Shown here: in pieces, positions 9,086 to 18,312 of the stretch
Position numbering within the stretch: position 1 is the stretch's first letter
Layout: each line of letters starts with the position of its first letter
Origin: Chloracidobacterium sp.
GTDB lineage: Bacteria; Acidobacteriota; Blastocatellia; Pyrinomonadales; Pyrinomonadaceae
Direction of reading: 5' to 3'
Length of the DNA: 64,000 nt
NCBI GenBank assembly: GCA_016720705.1
Contig: JADKKB010000007.1
Location: forward strand, 2,170,001-2,234,000
The notes under the pieces: generated by a model
Told to the model about the DNA's origin: nothing
Database searches by the model: none
Seen by the model: only the letters and a program-made list of their open reading frames with translations
Made by a program: the position numbers and the translations under genes

Positions 9086-12000
9086 CTACTTGAGCATATT
9101 CTGCGGAGCCTTGACCTGTCTGAAAATGCTCTTATCAAAAAGGTCGCCGCCGCTTGGCCTTACCGTGGCCGATACCGATTTACCGCCTACCGAGTAGCTG
9201 AGGGTGTATTCACCACCTGCCTGTTTCTGCGGTTTGCCGGCGTCAACAAAGCGGAATAGTCCCCAAGTGCCAGGGAATTTTAACGACGACGAGTCAGACG
9301 TCGGCGGTGTCGCCGAATTCGAAGCCGGAGGTGCAGTTGTCGTGGTCGCACCGGACGCCCCGGAACTTACGATCACTCCGGTCTCGGCCGACTGTGCCGC
9401 CGGGAATGAACCGTTGATCGACGCGGTCCCTTCGGATGTGACCTTTTGTCCGTCGATGGTAACCTCTACGAGCGAGTCCTTGCCGACCTTTAGGGCAAAA
9501 GCGTACTCAAATTTCGGCGTGTTGCCCGTACCGTAAAGAGCCTTTCTAAGTGCAAAGGCGTTGTTGAGGTACGCGACAAACTCGTCACTGAACTTGACCT
9601 CGGCAGTGTCCTTCAGCTTCAACTGGCCATTGGACTCCTCAAAGTATTTCTTGAGGCGGTCATCGTAGAATTTAGACAGTTTACCGTCAGTCGGATTGAG
9701 GAAGGCGGTCAGTTTCGTAAGGTCCGACTCCGATTGCCCGTCTTCAAACGGAAATCCTTTTTCGATCTCTTTGGCCGCCGGCATTATTTGTTCGCTCCAG
9801 GATTTTTTGAGCTGGTCCTGAGCACCTTGGCCGAGCAGGCTCTTCAGATTACCCAGCGGTTCCTGCAGGACCGTCGCTAATTCCTGGGTCGACGATGTCG
9901 TAAAGCTCTGGATCATCCCGATGATCGCCCGTTCGTTTGAGAGTAACTTCAGGCTATCGTCCTTCTCGTTCGCAAGATCGTCCGAAACTTGTTTTAGCTT
10001 TTCGGCCGAAATTCCGTTCAGGTTCTTGTAGACGTTTTGCAGTGAGGCTCCATAATTATCCACCGGAGCCCGATCTTTCTGACCTTTTTTACCGACAAAT
10101 TCAAAAAGCGGCTGAAATTCCTTCTCAGGCGGTGTCCCACCCGCGTTGGGATTTTCCTGCGATACAACAAAGCTCTTGATCCAATCCCACCAGCCGATAA
10201 CCTCGGGCGGAGCCGAGAGATTTGTGTTGCGGCTGATCTCGATCATCAGCACTTTCATCGGCGAATTTTCGAGTGAAAAAACCTGCAGTGCCGCCGCAGC
10301 ATCTTCCTTTGTCTTATATGGCTTTACGGTTATGCCCTTGGCAAAAGCCCGCCATTCATCGGCGTAGTCGCGATAATAGCGGTCTTCGAGCTTTTTGGAA
10401 TCGGTCGTCTGGGCGATCTTTGATTTGCCGACCTCACCCATTACCCAATCGTCTTCGCTCAGCTTTTCATCAGCCTCTTTGAGGGCCTTTTTCATTAGTT
10501 CGTTGCCGGAACGCGTAAAGATGCTTCGCACCTGATACGCACCATCGAGAAATCTCGCGTCCGAACCGTTTCGGGCCAATATGGCATCGACAGTGGTCGG
10601 CCCGACCTTTTCATCGACCGCCTTTGAAATCTCCGTGACCTTGCGTTTGTAATATCTGAATACCGCGGGGAATGCTTGCAGTTTGGCACGCGTATCGGCA
10701 ACCAGCTTTTCATCGATCAGAATACGCGGAAAGCTGTAATCTTGATCGTCTCGGTCGACCTGTTTGGCCCAAAATTCTAATTGGAGAGCCGCTTTGGTTT
10801 TGAGTTCTGCCGGGATCTTGCCCTCGGTTGTCCAGTAATCCTTTAACGCACTGGCAATATGCGCTGAGTCGGCTTTGTCCTTGTAGGGGCCGGCTAACAT
10901 CAAATAGGCCTTCAAGAGATCGTAATTTTTACCTAGAAGAGCCTCCTCAGCATCGGTCAACTGCGTTGAATTAACGACGGGATTCGATGTGGAAAACTTC
11001 TTTAGGTCACTTTGAACCTTTGCGATCGTGGCGGTCTTGTACCGGTGTTCGATCACGTCCATATAGACCTTTAACAGATGCTGTTTGTAGACGCGATTGC
11101 CCGAATAGAGCCCGAATCGCATAAACCAAGGGGCACCGTTTCGCTCATAATCATCAAGTTTGACGATCAATTCCCGAAGTGATTCGGTGGTGTCGATCTC
11201 TGCACGCGTTGCCTTTTCGTCAGCTTTTGAGGGGTCCTTGTATGCTGAGGTTTGCGTTATTGCGATTAAAGCCTCGCCGCGAGCCCGAGCATCCTCGAGC
11301 ATCTTTTTATTGTTATAGAGCGAAACGCCGGATAGCGAAAGCAGAATGATCAACAATCCGGCACCGAGCAAAATTGATGCCCACCCGAGCAGCGGTGCAC
11401 CTTGTTTGCGTGCTTGAAATGCTCGTACAATATCCTTGTCACGCAGCAAAACGTCGCGGAAGAACCGATGAGTAAAGAATGTGTCCGCAACCGTCTGGGG
11501 TGCGTTCGGGCTGGACTTAGCCGCGGGTGACGCACTGAAATAAAAACCTCTAAGCAGCGGATTTTCGCTAAAGGGGTTTGGTCGGAAAAGAGTCGCCACA
11601 AAGGCACCGATCTTTCGACGTGCAGACCCGAAATGCAACGGAAAGTTAAATATACGCAGCTGTCGGACCGGCGAAAACGGAGCGGAAAGTCGCAACAATC
11701 GCCGTTTCATCGCCGAATTATGAAGTAATTCAAATTCGCCTTCGAACATCGATTGGCCCGCATCACCCTTGTCGAGCGGAATGGTCGATCCCCAGACCAG
11801 CGAGCGTCCATCATTTTTTGAGACCGAAAATGAGTCCCGGAAACCTTCTATTCCATCGGCATGAGTAAAAACGGTGTAAACCGGAAATCGAACCTTTAGC
11901 CGTTGGATGGCATCATCGACCCTTGCCCTTAATACCTTCGCCAACTCATCATTTTCGCGATCATCGCCCTTGATGACCCGATCCACATCGGCGGTGATAA

Positions 12001-12667
12001 TATAACCGTCTATCGGGCGGTTCGGGCGGTTCTTGCGTATCAATTCCAGTAGAGCACTCCACTCGTCGCTATCCGAACCCTCGGTTTGATAGCGGCCCGA
12101 GGTGTCAATAAATACAGCTTCGCTGGTAACTCGCCAGGTAACGGACGTTGTCGCTCGAACAAACTTTTGCTCAGATTGTCTTTGGCTCGGAAGGGTTTGA
12201 AAATCGAGGTCTGAGCCTACGATCAGCGACGTTTTGCCACTCCTAGGCGGTCCCGCCACGATATACCACGGCAGAGAATATAGGGCGTCCTTTCCGCCAT
12301 CTCCCAGACTGGATGTACGCAAAAACTGGATCGTCTCAATAATGCTCTGTTCGAGTTCGGGGTATTTGCCGGTCGGGGTTGTCGTGGCGGCGGCCTTCTC
12401 CGTCGTTTCCGTTCCGACCGTTTCCGCGGCGCTTGCGGCTTCCGCTTCGGCCCGTTCACGCTTTTTGCGGCGGCGTGAACCGACGAACGCGATGACCAGT
12501 GCAAACGGCAACGTCAACAGAACGAGTCCGATAATGACGATCTTCTGGGTATCGCCCACGGTGCTTGGCGGCAACATATACACGATGACGCTGACAATGC
12601 CATAAAACGACATCATTCCACCGATGCCGAACGCGTATGATAATTGGCTTGTATGCCAGGAACTCAT
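9086..12667 (-). CDS. tssM: T6SS membrane-complex protein TssM (IcmF)
   Basis: TssM, 1193 residues, spans the inner membrane and periplasm and forms the trans-envelope channel with TssL. Two membrane helices lie at about residues 15-32 and 43-62. A cytoplasmic P-loop domain follows, with Walker A GPPRSGKTS at 139-147 and a Walker B-like VFIDTSGRY near 186. A third helix is at about 420-445 (WASILLGAGLLIILLSLSGV). The remainder is the periplasmic IcmF-related region, ending in a beta-rich C-terminal domain (FPGTWGLFRFVDAG). A low-complexity Thr/Ala/Ser stretch precedes that last domain. The intact P-loop suggests nucleotide binding. No TssJ lipoprotein gene is seen nearby. Confidence 0.95.
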   Translation of the reverse strand: MSSWHTSQLSYAFGIGGMMSFYGIVSVIVYMLPPSTVGDTQKIVIIGLVLLTLPFALVIAFVGSRRRKKRERAEAEAASAAETVGTETTEKAAATTTPTGKYPELEQSIIETIQFLRTSSLGDGGKDALYSLPWYIVAGPPRSGKTSLIVGSDLDFQTLPSQRQSEQKFVRATTSVTWRVTSEAVFIDTSGRYQTEGSDSDEWSALLELIRKNRPNRPIDGYIITADVDRVIKGDDRENDELAKVLRARVDDAIQRLKVRFPVYTVFTHADGIEGFRDSFSVSKNDGRSLVWGSTIPLDKGDAGQSMFEGEFELLHNSAMKRRLLRLSAPFSPVRQLRIFNFPLHFGSARRKIGAFVATLFRPNPFSENPLLRGFYFSASPAAKSSPNAPQTVADTFFTHRFFRDVLLRDKDIVRAFQARKQGAPLLGWASILLGAGLLIILLSLSGVSLYNNKKMLEDARARGEALIAITQTSAYKDPSKADEKATRAEIDTTESLRELIVKLDDYERNGAPWFMRFGLYSGNRVYKQHLLKVYMDVIEHRYKTATIAKVQSDLKKFSTSNPVVNSTQLTDAEEALLGKNYDLLKAYLMLAGPYKDKADSAHIASALKDYWTTEGKIPAELKTKAALQLEFWAKQVDRDDQDYSFPRILIDEKLVADTRAKLQAFPAVFRYYKRKVTEISKAVDEKVGPTTVDAILARNGSDARFLDGAYQVRSIFTRSGNELMKKALKEADEKLSEDDWVMGEVGKSKIAQTTDSKKLEDRYYRDYADEWRAFAKGITVKPYKTKEDAAAALQVFSLENSPMKVLMIEISRNTNLSAPPEVIGWWDWIKSFVVSQENPNAGGTPPEKEFQPLFEFVGKKGQKDRAPVDNYGASLQNVYKNLNGISAEKLKQVSDDLANEKDDSLKLLSNERAIIGMIQSFTTSSTQELATVLQEPLGNLKSLLGQGAQDQLKKSWSEQIMPAAKEIEKGFPFEDGQSESDLTKLTAFLNPTDGKLSKFYDDRLKKYFEESNGQLKLKDTAEVKFSDEFVAYLNNAFALRKALYGTGNTPKFEYAFALKVGKDSLVEVTIDGQKVTSEGTASINGSFPAAQSAETGVIVSSGASGATTTTAPPASNSATPPTSDSSSLKFPGTWGLFRFVDAGKPQKQAGGEYTLSYSVGGKSVSATVRPSGGDLFDKSIFRQVKAPQNMLK

Positions 12668-12679
12668 ATTCTCGTAAAA

Positions 12680-13357
12680 CTAACGCTGTAACTTGTCTAC
12701 TGCTTCCTGAATGTACATCGAGGACATCAGAAACATTATTAAATAAGCGATCAAAGCGGCGCCGAGCCCGCCAAAGGCTCCGATCTTTGCCCAAGTCGGT
12801 AGTCCACGGTCTTTCGGCACTTCCGGCTGATCATTGGCGAGCCAGTTCGGCGACAAGTCGACCGGTTTGATCTTGCCGGCCTTGACCAGGGCGTTGGCGG
12901 TCGATTGCATTATGGCGAGCAGTTTTTCCTGCTCATACACACCATACCTGCCCTTAAAACCGAGCAGCATACAGTAATAATAGATCTCGACAGCATCTTG
13001 CGTGACGTCGATCTGTCTAAGCATCGACTCAAGCTTGTCAAAGAATTTGTTGCCGGCCAACTGCTCACCAAAATACTCGAGTTGGAGTGGGTTTCGCTCC
13101 CATTCCGAGCGTAGGGGGAAATTGTTGGTCAATATCGTTTCATCAACAAATGAAGCAAGTGCAAATTTCGATACCGAGACGATTTTGTGATTGAATTTGT
13201 ATCGCTCGGCACGCTTTTCAAAATCGTCCAGCAATCCAACGACCTTGGGCCGAAGGTCATTCGACGGCGCGACAATACTTGCCTTGAGACGGAGGATCAA
13301 GTCAAAGATCGGCCCGGCAAATGTTATTAGATCATTTTTACTGACAGTTTCGGACAT
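12680..13357 (-). CDS. tssL: T6SS membrane-complex protein TssL (DotU), short form
   Basis: TssL/DotU, 225 residues. It is an inner-membrane protein with a cytoplasmic helical domain that docks the baseplate through TssK. Diagnostic blocks are KFALASFVDETIL, QLEYFGEQLAGNKFFDKLE and YCMLLGFKGRYGVYEQEKL. One C-terminal membrane helix (about residues 190-212, FGGLGAALIAYLIMFLM) anchors it. It ends soon afterwards, so it lacks the OmpA-like peptidoglycan-binding domain found in extended TssL proteins; wall anchoring must come from another protein. It is tightly packed between tssK and tssM (gaps of 7 and 12 bases). Confidence 0.94.
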   Translation of the reverse strand: MSETVSKNDLITFAGPIFDLILRLKASIVAPSNDLRPKVVGLLDDFEKRAERYKFNHKIVSVSKFALASFVDETILTNNFPLRSEWERNPLQLEYFGEQLAGNKFFDKLESMLRQIDVTQDAVEIYYYCMLLGFKGRYGVYEQEKLLAIMQSTANALVKAGKIKPVDLSPNWLANDQPEVPKDRGLPTWAKIGAFGGLGAALIAYLIMFLMSSMYIQEAVDKLQR

Positions 13358-13364
13358 ATTACAG

Positions 13365-14717
13365 TCAGGGTTTTACTGCGTACATTTCGAGTTTAACATC
13401 GGTGATCTCGTCGGGAACATAGACCGACACAACCTTTGAGCCCTTGATCCCGTCCCAGTAGGGGCCGATCGAATCGAGTTGAAAATACTTAAAGCCGACG
13501 CGGGCCGGGATCGGTGCCGGCGGCGGATTAGTGTATGTCAAAACGACGCCGGGCAATGCCGAACCAATGACCGAATCGATCACGTCGCGTGATGCGATCT
13601 TGACCACGCGCGGAACACCATCTATGACCTTTGACTCGGGTATCTGGGACCTTACGGCCAGATAAAAAGCCGCGTCCTTGAGCAATCGTTCGTCTTCCAC
13701 CCTGCCGACATACAGGGTTTCGCGTGTTTTCTCGAGCGGGATGGCAACACATCGGCTTGGGATCACAGTTTCGAGCAGATCTCGAAGCTGTCCCGCTAGG
13801 TTAAAGAACGTGAAATAGAGGTCATCGTGATCGTACTTGACGATGTCACGCGGGTGGAAATCCGTCGAGAAAGTCATCAACTTGCCGACTAGTCCAGCCA
13901 TCTCGAGATACAGTCTTTCCGGATGCACAAGGGATGAATAGAAAAAATGCGACATTGCCGGAATCGATGAGTTAATGGTATGCAACAACCAGAATACCCC
14001 GGTATCAGAAGTCGTAAAATCAGCCAAGCCAGCCTGACGCTGCCGACGCTGTTCGCCGAGGCTCCCACTTTTGGTGATCAATATCTCAACGAATTGACGC
14101 ATCATATCGCCCAGCCAGACGGAGCTGGATGCATTTAGCGTTGGCGGGATATATTCGTCTGAGATCCTTACCTGGCCGGTCGGAGTTCGTTCAAGTTCAG
14201 CGATCTTGATCGAGGTAAAGCCGTCCCGGAGTTCGTCGTCAAAGATTATGCGGAGATTATTCTTTGTATATGCGAGCGGCTGTTCGTTCGTGCCGCTGGT
14301 TTCGTCCTTGACCAGAGCACCTTCCTGCAAGTACCTGAGCGTCGCGCTTGCTTTCGCCCCATTGGACTGAAAATTAGCTTCGCCGGCCTTCATCGCGGGG
14401 ATCGCAAGGTGCACACCCAATTTTTCAGCCTCAGCGTGAAAATGGTCCCCCACGGGACGCAGATCGGGCACCGATTCGACATCGGGGACGTTTACGACCA
14501 ATCCGTCAGGCATTACGGCACGACAACGGGTGATCTGAAAGTTAGCGTTGGCGATCGCTTCATTGTTGATCTTGAGGTCGAGTATTCCATACGAATATGG
14601 AGCGACCGACCCGATCCGTGACTGAAGCAGGTCTTCGTGGTAGTTGTCCCACTGCTGAAAATGATGCGGCGTGAGCAGCATTCCTTCATTCCAGACGATC
14701 TTGCGGTATTTGCTCAT
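13365..14717 (-). CDS. tssK: T6SS baseplate-membrane connector TssK
   Basis: TssK (ImpJ/VasE), about 450 residues. It is a trimeric connector between the baseplate wedge and TssL/TssM and is related to phage receptor-binding proteins. The N-terminus MSKYRKIVWNEGMLLTPHHF is a family signature and fixes the ATG at 14717; a TTG at 14756 in frame is less likely. Other marks are LWLLH-type FWLLHTINSSIPAMSHFF and PERLYLEMAGLVGKLMTF. No strong ribosome site is seen. About 110 non-coding bases separate it from the preceding Cys-cluster gene, so a secondary promoter is possible. Confidence 0.93.
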   Translation of the reverse strand: MSKYRKIVWNEGMLLTPHHFQQWDNYHEDLLQSRIGSVAPYSYGILDLKINNEAIANANFQITRCRAVMPDGLVVNVPDVESVPDLRPVGDHFHAEAEKLGVHLAIPAMKAGEANFQSNGAKASATLRYLQEGALVKDETSGTNEQPLAYTKNNLRIIFDDELRDGFTSIKIAELERTPTGQVRISDEYIPPTLNASSSVWLGDMMRQFVEILITKSGSLGEQRRQRQAGLADFTTSDTGVFWLLHTINSSIPAMSHFFYSSLVHPERLYLEMAGLVGKLMTFSTDFHPRDIVKYDHDDLYFTFFNLAGQLRDLLETVIPSRCVAIPLEKTRETLYVGRVEDERLLKDAAFYLAVRSQIPESKVIDGVPRVVKIASRDVIDSVIGSALPGVVLTYTNPPPAPIPARVGFKYFQLDSIGPYWDGIKGSKVVSVYVPDEITDVKLEMYAVKP

Positions 14718-14827
14718 AAGCCAAGGTAGAGGTAAATAGTAAACCGAGTTTGCCAATTAGTAAATAGCGCGAACAGCTAATAAGCCGATACAGCACTTCG
14801 GTTTGCAGTCGGACGGGCTGTGCCCAA

Positions 14828-15622
14828 TTACGCTTCCGCCGACGGTATTTCGGTTTTGGTCAGTTGACCAAAAAAATCGGCCGCCCATCGCTCGCCGGTC
14901 TTTTCCTCAAAGATGTCCGGATGGCGTTCGACAAAGTCGAGTGCCTCGATCATCATCAGCGATGACAGCCCGTCTGTATTCCTGGTGCGCCCGACGTTTA
15001 GCATTGCTTTTGATGGCTTTAAGATTATTGGGACCTTTTTGATCTTTTCACCGGATGGACTTGCACAGTATTCGGCCGGCGAAGTGACAAGATATTCACG
15101 GCACACAAGCGGGCGATCCGGATGGATCGAGCACGACTCATCCTCTAGAAACGGGCACGGGATATCCTCTTTCATATAGCTTGTAACCGTCTCGACGTAC
15201 TTCTGTGGCAAAAATCCGGGCAGGTGTTCTGACGCCAAATCCATTAGGTCGGTGAGTTTGTCAAACCATCGGATCGCGACAAAGTGAGCAAGAGCATCAG
15301 CAAATCGCTTCCGGACGACCGACCGGCGTGGTTCCGGCATCGAAGCAACGAGGTCCGCGATCTGATAAGCCTCGACCTCCGAGATCGGAACAGCCTGTCG
15401 GCAACAGGCACCGCATCCGGCCTTACACGATATCTCAATATTGTCGTCTTCCAATGAATCAATGCTTAGACCCACCACGGCACTCGACATCTGTTGAAAA
15501 ATTGGCAGCATACGCTGAGGCTTGACCGGTGCGGCGGGCACGGTCAATTGCATCTCGACCGGTTGACCGTTTATCCTCAAAACGACGTTGCCTGTGACCC
15601 ATTCTTCGGTTTCCATTTCCAT
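14828..15622 (-). CDS. YkgJ-family cysteine-cluster protein in the T6SS operon
   Basis: A 264-residue soluble protein of the YkgJ (zinc- or iron-chelating) family. The cluster CKAGCGACCRQ lies near residue 65. A second set follows at about 155-190 (CPFLEDESCSIHPDRPLVC, then a further Cys in PAEYC). Family members bind metal through these cysteines; their reaction is unknown. The gene lies six bases after the FHA gene upstream and before tssK, all in one direction, so it is cotranscribed with the secretion genes. YkgJ proteins are not core T6SS parts, so the link here is by context only. Confidence 0.82.
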   Translation of the reverse strand: MEMETEEWVTGNVVLRINGQPVEMQLTVPAAPVKPQRMLPIFQQMSSAVVGLSIDSLEDDNIEISCKAGCGACCRQAVPISEVEAYQIADLVASMPEPRRSVVRKRFADALAHFVAIRWFDKLTDLMDLASEHLPGFLPQKYVETVTSYMKEDIPCPFLEDESCSIHPDRPLVCREYLVTSPAEYCASPSGEKIKKVPIILKPSKAMLNVGRTRNTDGLSSLMMIEALDFVERHPDIFEEKTGERWAADFFGQLTKTEIPSAEA

Positions 15623-15628
15623 ATTAGC

Positions 15629-16885
15629 TTAAAGTCCCGGTGCCTCAGTATTGACGCCAAACGCCTTCGGGTTTTGCATTATCGTGCCAACGGCCAGAAA
15701 TCGAAGTGCAAGGTCGTATTGGCTATCGGTGATCTGGCCATTCCTCTTCAGATACCAGATGGTGCGTATCTCGCGCACTAGTTGCGGCGAGTCCGTCGCC
15801 AGTTTTTGTAGCATATTACGCATTCGCATAAAGTCGCCGGACGCACCTTGATCATACGCTGCGATCATTAAGAGGCAATCGTCGCCGAGTTCGTTGCCGA
15901 CCTGTATGCTCAATTTGTCCAATGTGTCGGCCATTGACTGCGCGGTTTGTAGCACGTCGCCGCGTTGTGAACCGAGTTTCGTGATCGCCGCCGCCGCCAG
16001 AAATTGCGGCTTTAGGTTCTTTGATTGAGCGAGAGCCTTTATCTGGCTTGAGTTCTTTCGTGCCGAGGCGAGGTTGTCGGCCAAGGATGAACCTGACTTG
16101 ATTGAATTGATTTTGGCGCCCACTATCTGGGCATTGGCACCCGTGATGAATCCGCGTTTGTCGTTTTGGGCGATCGAGCGTAAAAAGCTCTTGGCACTTT
16201 CCTCGACCTTAGTGGTTTCGGTCTGATCGCCGGTTGGCGGAGGTAACGATTGATTGGTGTTACCTGTTGGCGTGGGGCTGACGGTGATGACGTCATTGGA
16301 GTTTCGTTCCGGAGTGTCCGAGCCCGCCGGAGTTTTCGACCTCGCGGGCGGGTCGATCGGGTCGTCGGAATATACGATATCTCGATTGTCCTGTCTGCCG
16401 TTTCCACGCGTCATCAAAACGAAAGCCCCGACGCCAATGAGAATCAGAATTGCGATTATCGGGGCAATGTAAAAAAGGCTTGGCGGAATGCCGCCAGGAG
16501 CGGTAGCCGCCGAGCTCGGTTGAGGTATGGCCGGTGCCGGTTTGGTGCTCTCCGGCGGAACCGAGGGCGGCAGACCGGACGGATCGTCCGAGACAAATTC
16601 GACATCGATCTCAAAGCCGCCAAGTTCGAGGCGGCAGTTTTCGCTTAGAGCCGTCGGTTCGGTCAGCGGCGTGTCATTGATCGTTGAGCCATTGCTGGAA
16701 CCGCGTTCGGTGACGACAAAAACGTCGCCAAAACGGTCGATCAACAAATGGTCGCGCGACAGCCGTCCGTCAGTGATCGCGAGGTCGTTGGTCGAGTGTC
16801 GCCCGATCGCAAATCGTGCCTTATCGACAGCGACGCGTTGCTCCGCTCCGTTTGCGTCCTTAAATTTTAGGAAAAGTTCGATCAT
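15629..16885 (-). CDS. FHA-TM protein with degenerate transglycosylase-like domain (paralogue A)
   Basis: A 418-residue protein. The N-terminal FHA domain is at about residues 22-95 (GRHS at 28-31, SRDH at 43-46, SSNGSTIND around 62-70), the phosphothreonine-reading fold. One membrane helix follows at about 137-158, then a Pro/Thr-rich linker, then a helical C-terminal domain. That domain lines up with the lytic-transglycosylase domain of the next gene upstream, for example LKPQFLAAAAITKLGS against IDPRIGLYLAMIESEH and AYDQGASG against SYNSGEGG. The catalytic Glu is Lys303 here, so it should be inactive. The shared ending NPKAFG supports common descent. Presumed role: a phospho-dependent inner-membrane partner of the T6SS (inference). 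Confidence 0.8.
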   Translation of the reverse strand: MIELFLKFKDANGAEQRVAVDKARFAIGRHSTNDLAITDGRLSRDHLLIDRFGDVFVVTERGSSNGSTINDTPLTEPTALSENCRLELGGFEIDVEFVSDDPSGLPPSVPPESTKPAPAIPQPSSAATAPGGIPPSLFYIAPIIAILILIGVGAFVLMTRGNGRQDNRDIVYSDDPIDPPARSKTPAGSDTPERNSNDVITVSPTPTGNTNQSLPPPTGDQTETTKVEESAKSFLRSIAQNDKRGFITGANAQIVGAKINSIKSGSSLADNLASARKNSSQIKALAQSKNLKPQFLAAAAITKLGSQRGDVLQTAQSMADTLDKLSIQVGNELGDDCLLMIAAYDQGASGDFMRMRNMLQKLATDSPQLVREIRTIWYLKRNGQITDSQYDLALRFLAVGTIMQNPKAFGVNTEAPGL

Positions 16886-16901
16886 CGTCCCGGTCGCCGT
16901 T

Positions 16902-18311
16902 CTATTTGGTATACGTCGAAACCGGTTGGAGGTTCAGCCCAAAATCCTGCGGGTTTTCGCCAATTATGGCGGCAGCAAAAAACTTCGGCACGTACTTAAA
17001 GTTCTCTGCCTGAAATTGTTTCGAGAGTTTGTCGCCGTTCGCGATCAGTGTCCAAAAATCACGCGGCAAACCCGAATTCGAATCCAACGCCTTCTGCAGA
17101 TTAGAGCTAAGCCCACCCTCGCCGCTATTATAGCTGCCGATCGCCAGCGGCACGCTTGCCGGACCGGTGCCGTATCGTCCGGTCAGGGCTTTCATATAGG
17201 ATGCGGCGGCCCGTGCCGCAGGTTCGGGCTGACAGCGTTCGTCCGGGTTTGACGGCGAAGCCCCCGAAAATACCTTTAGGCCGTGGATCTCCGCCGTTGC
17301 CTTCGTAAACTGAAACATCCCGAGCGGCCCTGTCGGGCTCTGCAGACAGATGCAGTGCTCCGATTCGATCATTGCCAAATAGAGCCCTATTCGCGGATCG
17401 ATGCCTTTCTCATTAAACGCCCGTACGACGAATGGAGCATTCTTACTGGCGCGTTCAAATGTGGCCTGGAGATTATCGCCGAAGCGGCAGCCGCCAAGCG
17501 GTTTCACCTTTGCCCTTGAGGCATAGGCGTCCGTAAATCCCTTTATTTTATCGATCGCGGCTGCCGGTATAGCCTCGCTGCCGCTATTCCCGATCACCTG
17601 TGCGATACGCATCGCTTTGGCCTCAAGGTACTGGCGGCGTTCGGCGTCGGACATCTCCGCATATTTCTTGCCGCTCGGCACGTTTACCGGCGTAATGTTG
17701 CTATTGCCGACCGGTAGGTCGTTTGCTCCGGTATTTGAATTGTCAGACACCACCGGCGAACTCGACGGCGAACCGTTCGGTTTTGCGGTCGGTGACGGTC
17801 GCGGACCCTCATCTGGAAATGTATCGACATCTCGGTTCGACGCGATCTCCGGACCCGGGCTCATCACGGCAAAAGCGATCAGAACGACGGAAATGCTGAT
17901 CACCATTATCGCGGCTGCGATCACGATGACGGGCACCATACTGAATTTTCCAGCCGGTTCGGCGGACGAAACCACGTTGCTTGGCCGAGGCTCCGCCCGT
18001 GCAGTTTTCGGCTCCAAGACATTGACGGTTAGAAGCGTGTGGTCGCCGATCTTGATGCGGTCACCATCGCGAAGCGGCGTACCGGTCGCGGCAGCACGTT
18101 CACCGTTGACAAACGTGCCGTTGGTCGAATTTTCATCGACGATCCAAATGCGTTCGCCGTCGCGGTAAATTACCGCGTGCAGCCGCGAAAGTCCGTCGTC
18201 GGCAAATCGATGGTCGGATTCGTTCCCGCGTCCAAAGGACATTCGCTCACCATCGATCGAGATCGTTTGCGAACCTTCGGGTGTCGGATATGTCAGCGTA
18301 AACTGCTTCAT
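16902..18311 (-). CDS. FHA-TM-lytic transglycosylase fusion, catalytic residue intact (paralogue B)
   Basis: A 469-residue protein. The FHA domain is at about residues 22-95 (GRGN 27-30, SRLHA 42-46, NSTNGTFVNG 61-70), a membrane helix at about 125-150, and a Ser/Pro linker to about 210. The C-terminal soluble lytic transglycosylase domain is at about 295-460. It keeps the motifs ES (Glu316 in LAMIESEH), GPLGMFQF (GLMQ-like) and SYNSGEGG (AYNAG-like). Lytic transglycosylases cleave peptidoglycan, and T6SS assembly needs a local wall opening. The FHA half would face the cytoplasm and the enzyme the periplasm. The start lies one base after the preceding gene's stop, so they are coupled. Confidence 0.87.
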   Translation of the reverse strand: MKQFTLTYPTPEGSQTISIDGERMSFGRGNESDHRFADDGLSRLHAVIYRDGERIWIVDENSTNGTFVNGERAAATGTPLRDGDRIKIGDHTLLTVNVLEPKTARAEPRPSNVVSSAEPAGKFSMVPVIVIAAAIMVISISVVLIAFAVMSPGPEIASNRDVDTFPDEGPRPSPTAKPNGSPSSSPVVSDNSNTGANDLPVGNSNITPVNVPSGKKYAEMSDAERRQYLEAKAMRIAQVIGNSGSEAIPAAAIDKIKGFTDAYASRAKVKPLGGCRFGDNLQATFERASKNAPFVVRAFNEKGIDPRIGLYLAMIESEHCICLQSPTGPLGMFQFTKATAEIHGLKVFSGASPSNPDERCQPEPAARAAASYMKALTGRYGTGPASVPLAIGSYNSGEGGLSSNLQKALDSNSGLPRDFWTLIANGDKLSKQFQAENFKYVPKFFAAAIIGENPQDFGLNLQPVSTYTK

Positions 18312-18312
18312 C

